Source: PNNG01 sp046291695 (GTDB lineage: Bacteria > Bacteroidota > Bacteroidia > UBA7662). From it: a DNA stretch of 64,000 nucleotides. Below are positions 61,145 through 64,000 of this stretch, piece by piece. The notes under the pieces were generated by a model, which did not search any database, was not told the DNA's origin, and saw only the letters and a program-made list of their open reading frames with translations. Position numbers and translations under genes: made by a program. Within the stretch, counting starts at the first letter, position 1. Every line of letters starts with the position of its first letter. The stretch lies in the NCBI GenBank assembly GCA_046291695.1, contig JBKBSO010000018.1, forward strand, positions 3,221 to 67,220. Direction: 5' to 3'.

Positions 61145-63864
61145 GCCTCACAGGTTTTTATATCAGAAGTTTGATCGAAAGCTTGATTGGGATTAAGAAT
61201 TTCGGCGACTTGCCGACTAAGGTGCTCTTCAAACTGTTGAAGAAGATCTGCATTGAGTAGACCCCCTGTAATTTCTAGGAAGCCTTCTTCTGGACTATTC
61301 AATTTACGGAAACTGATGATGCGGGAGTCGAGTTCATCGATAGGTTTTTGGGTGCTCCGCTGATAAAGCCAAGCATAGCAGAGTAACTGAAAGGCCTTTG
61401 ATTTATTTGGGTTAGCAAAATCTTCAGGGAGTTCCTGAAGTTTTACTTCAGCGGGTTTAAACATACCCGTCTTATAGTCGGCAACCCTGAGCCGGCCATT
61501 CAATCGTTCGATTCGATCGGCTATACCGCGTATTACAACAGGACCGTTTGGCCCTTTAATTTCAGTGGATAATTCAGCTTCGAGTCCAATGATTTCGAGC
61601 TGATTTTCACTGCATAGTTTTTTTTCTGAATTCAGAAAACGCGTAAGATAATCGGCTGCTATCTGTTTGATGATCAGATTTAAACCAGATTCGAAATTAC
61701 GGTGTGGGTAGCATTCCGAAATAGCTGCTTTCAGTTTTTCGGGTGCTTCTTGTTCCATTTTGTCGCAATCAGCAGCTGTTAGCCTACGGTTCAGGTATGG
61801 GGTATACAAGTATTCGAGCGCTTTGTGGAGGATGTCGCCCAATTCGCGGGCATCAAGTTCATCTTGCAATTCGGTTTGTTGTCGAAGACCTAATACCCGG
61901 CTGAAGTAAAACTTCAGTTTACAACTTTGCCATTGAATAAGGGCCGAAGGAGAAAGGGGGCGTTCGAGTGCTTTATGAAGTTGCTGAAGTACTTCTTTGG
62001 TTTTAGTGATGACGATGCTTCCTGAAGTGCTATCGGTATGAATGTCTGGAATTCGAAGATGTTTTTCGATCAAGCGCCCATCTAGCCGACCTGGCCATTC
62101 CATACTCAGTTGTTTAATGTAGCGTGATACTTCACCTTGGCCCATATCGTCGGTATTGCTGTTGCACAACAACCAGCTTTTTTGGGCGTGTTGTAATAAA
62201 CGATAAAAATGGTAGGCATAAACGGCTTCTTTTTCCCTAGCTCCAGGCAAGCCAAATTCCTGGCGCAAGCTGTAGGTTATAAAGCCATCCTGCCTGCTGT
62301 TAGCCGGAAGCCTACCTTCGTTCATTCCCAATACCATGATGTATGGATAGGCCAAGGCCCTCGTTTCGAGCAAGCCCATTATTTGTAAACCCTGATATGG
62401 TTCACCCAAAAATGCCAACTGGGCCGATTGTAGTTGTTGTCGGAAAAATGGTTTAAAAACCGACCACCGATTGAGCTCAGGGAATTCGTGCAATCGATGT
62501 GTGATTTGTCGTAGAATTTGCACCATTTGCAAACACATGCCTGATTGCAATTCGTCGGACGGTTGGCTTTCGGCCAGCTTAAGCAAGCAGCTTTGCCATA
62601 ACGCCAAGCATCGGTTGGGATCACCGGGGTTATTCAATAAGGCAAAGGCGATGTGTTTTTTAAGGTTTTCTGGAAATTGATGGATACTTATGCGAATTCG
62701 ACCTGTTTTTTGTAGTTCAACAACTGCCTTTTGGCTCATATCGGCATTGAACAGGGGGTTCAACAACAGCTGAATAAGCTGATGGGTATAGTAGGAGGAC
62801 TGCGAGTCTATTGACCTGAGCTGTTCAATTAGTTGAATGTGTGACTGAACCAATGCAAATGCATGACTTCTTAAAAGGGGATACCCCATAGTAATGTTCA
62901 GTTCTTTGCAAGCTGGTGGAAGTGCAGAAAGTAAGGGGATGAGTAGATTTTCGTCGCCGAGCACAATCACGCATTCTTCGGGCGCTATACCTGCTTCGAG
63001 CCATTCATGCACAATTTCGCTGGCTTGTTGAACTTGGGCAGTCTGCCCCGGACATGCTATGGTCTTAATGTACGTATCTGTGGCTAGTAATTTGCCGTTA
63101 TAGGTTATGTCTTTTCCTAAAAAAGGATCCTTCGCTAATTTCCGTAGAAATAGTCCGGCTTCGTGTTCCCCTTCAGTATAATAGGCATCGGCATCGAGCA
63201 GGAGCCTTGCCTTACCCATACGTATCAGCGCCTTGATGGCCTGTTGCTCCGCAGGATTAAGTGCGTTAAAGCCGGCAAAGACGTATTGGTTGTAATGGGA
63301 GGCTGGATGGGATGTGTTAAGTTGGTTGCACCATCTGCGGCATAGTAGCGATTGCCAGCCCTCGGCATGCTCATCGCATTTTTCTTTGAGACCTTCATAC
63401 AAATTCCCCAACTGGCGGAAAAAATCAAGAAACTGCTGCGCACTTTCTCCAAGGTAACCTTTATCTGGTTCCCATAGATCAATGGCCTTCTCTTGACTTA
63501 AATAACCAAAAACTTGATTTGCATCTAGCAGATAGGCGTCTATTTCGCTAAAGTCGCGAAGCACAGCCGGCCCCCATTTCAGGTAGCTCTCGAAACTTTC
63601 CTGAGGTTGAAGGGCGAGATAGGCACTGTATAAATCAAAGGATAATTGTATCGGATCGCTGATCTTGGAGTTGGTTTCAATTTCGAGCAAATCAGGCAGA
63701 CTTAAAATCGCAGGCGTAAAAATGGGCTTATCTAGTCTACGGGCAAGTTGCCTACGTAACACTGTTCCTGATCTTCTACCTGGAAATATAACCGCGGTTC
63801 GGTGTATTTCCTCTTCCGGAATTTGGAGAATGATGTCACAAACTTGGTCAATCAGGTTGGGCAT
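61114..63864 (-). CDS. PD-(D/E)XK nuclease family protein, AddB/RecB-like
   Basis: A 916-residue protein resembling AddB: an inactivated helicase-like N-terminal part (FPGRRSGTVLRRQLARRL; SAQQFLDFFRQLGNLYEGL) and a C-terminal nuclease. The nuclease motif is visible as GDILHKALEYLY (His) and LRVADYKTG (D...D-Y-K), with an iron-sulfur type Cys set: Cys in QWQSCKLKFYFS and CEACDFQKIC near the end. Such proteins partner with an AddA-type helicase in double-strand break repair. No addA is visible in the window, so it may lie just upstream or elsewhere. Length is somewhat shorter than AddB of Firmicutes. Confidence 0.88.
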   Translation of the reverse strand: MPNLIDQVCDIILQIPEEEIHRTAVIFPGRRSGTVLRRQLARRLDKPIFTPAILSLPDLLEIETNSKISDPIQLSFDLYSAYLALQPQESFESYLKWGPAVLRDFSEIDAYLLDANQVFGYLSQEKAIDLWEPDKGYLGESAQQFLDFFRQLGNLYEGLKEKCDEHAEGWQSLLCRRWCNQLNTSHPASHYNQYVFAGFNALNPAEQQAIKALIRMGKARLLLDADAYYTEGEHEAGLFLRKLAKDPFLGKDITYNGKLLATDTYIKTIACPGQTAQVQQASEIVHEWLEAGIAPEECVIVLGDENLLIPLLSALPPACKELNITMGYPLLRSHAFALVQSHIQLIEQLRSIDSQSSYYTHQLIQLLLNPLFNADMSQKAVVELQKTGRIRISIHQFPENLKKHIAFALLNNPGDPNRCLALWQSCLLKLAESQPSDELQSGMCLQMVQILRQITHRLHEFPELNRWSVFKPFFRQQLQSAQLAFLGEPYQGLQIMGLLETRALAYPYIMVLGMNEGRLPANSRQDGFITYSLRQEFGLPGAREKEAVYAYHFYRLLQHAQKSWLLCNSNTDDMGQGEVSRYIKQLSMEWPGRLDGRLIEKHLRIPDIHTDSTSGSIVITKTKEVLQQLHKALERPLSPSALIQWQSCKLKFYFSRVLGLRQQTELQDELDARELGDILHKALEYLYTPYLNRRLTAADCDKMEQEAPEKLKAAISECYPHRNFESGLNLIIKQIAADYLTRFLNSEKKLCSENQLEIIGLEAELSTEIKGPNGPVVIRGIADRIERLNGRLRVADYKTGMFKPAEVKLQELPEDFANPNKSKAFQLLCYAWLYQRSTQKPIDELDSRIISFRKLNSPEEGFLEITGGLLNADLLQQFEEHLSRQVAEILNPNQAFDQTSDIKTCEACDFQKICNR

Positions 63865-64000
63865 AATACAAACATACCATTTGGCGGTTGAACTTGCGCC
63901 GTCTATAGGCCATGAAATAAGGAAATCTGCTCATCCGCAAGTTAGCAAGTAATTTTTTGGTTTGACAGGAGATGGCAGTGCTGAGGCTGAATTTTAAAGA

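Overview
The window looks like chromosomal DNA from a free-living, respiring member of the Bacteroidota. The evidence is a fused lpxC-fabZ gene, a fused ccoN-ccoO cytochrome oxidase gene, a PorX regulator (response regulator plus PglZ domain), type IX secretion (T9SS) sorting domains of both type A and type B, SusC-like TonB receptors with a carboxypeptidase-regulatory-like N-terminus, DUF4249 and DUF4625 lipoproteins, and promoter-like TAnnTTTG boxes. I cannot place it below phylum from this window. No rRNA, tRNA, CRISPR array, integrase or transposase gene was seen.

Layout. 1-2752: end of an Ldh-family dehydrogenase, a YbaB/EbfC protein, a DUF2231 membrane protein and lepB. 2886-9269: a small membrane protein gene (COG2426 type) whose last 303 bp recur almost identically 5.9 kb downstream; between the copies lie two large secreted-protein genes (T9SS type A and type B) and an 8 x 7-bp tandem repeat. 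9339-15173: a 1944-residue secreted beta-helix protein. 15324-22267: an operon of two related TonB receptors and an S9 peptidase. 22309-28832: dprA, then an ABC ATPase and the lipid A genes lpxA, lpxC-fabZ, lpxD, and an HD hydrolase. 28871-33941: porX, a secreted protein, a candidate small RNA, a thioesterase, an EVE protein, pyrR and pyrB. 33958-43322: a small membrane protein, then the full cbb3 oxidase set ccoI-S-NO-Q-P-G-H plus a TauE/SafE-like protein, with a divergent lipoprotein cytochrome c. 43466-49567: DUF3127 protein, POT peptide transporter, DPP-IV peptidase, an outer-membrane-type protein, a REP-like repeat cluster with 17-bp terminal inverted repeats, and a DUF4625 lipoprotein behind two palindromes. 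49685-64000: dnaK, DUF4249 lipoprotein, panB, an RluA pseudouridine synthase, a porin, DNA alkylation repair, murI, YceI, a Nudix/ACMSD/3-hydroxyanthranilate dioxygenase group, a UbiA-like protein and an AddB/RecB-like nuclease.

Most of the window is core metabolism and envelope biology. Peptide use is a theme: two S9 peptidases, a POT transporter and TonB receptors. The accessory part is 3351-8966. Its leading gene has an in-frame signal peptide without a usable start codon, and the only good ATG sits on the far side of a 7-bp tandem repeat in a different reading frame. That is the arrangement expected of a phase-variable secreted protein caught in the OFF state, and it is the observation most worth following up.

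Coordinates and motifs were read by eye; domain names are family-level recognition, not database hits.
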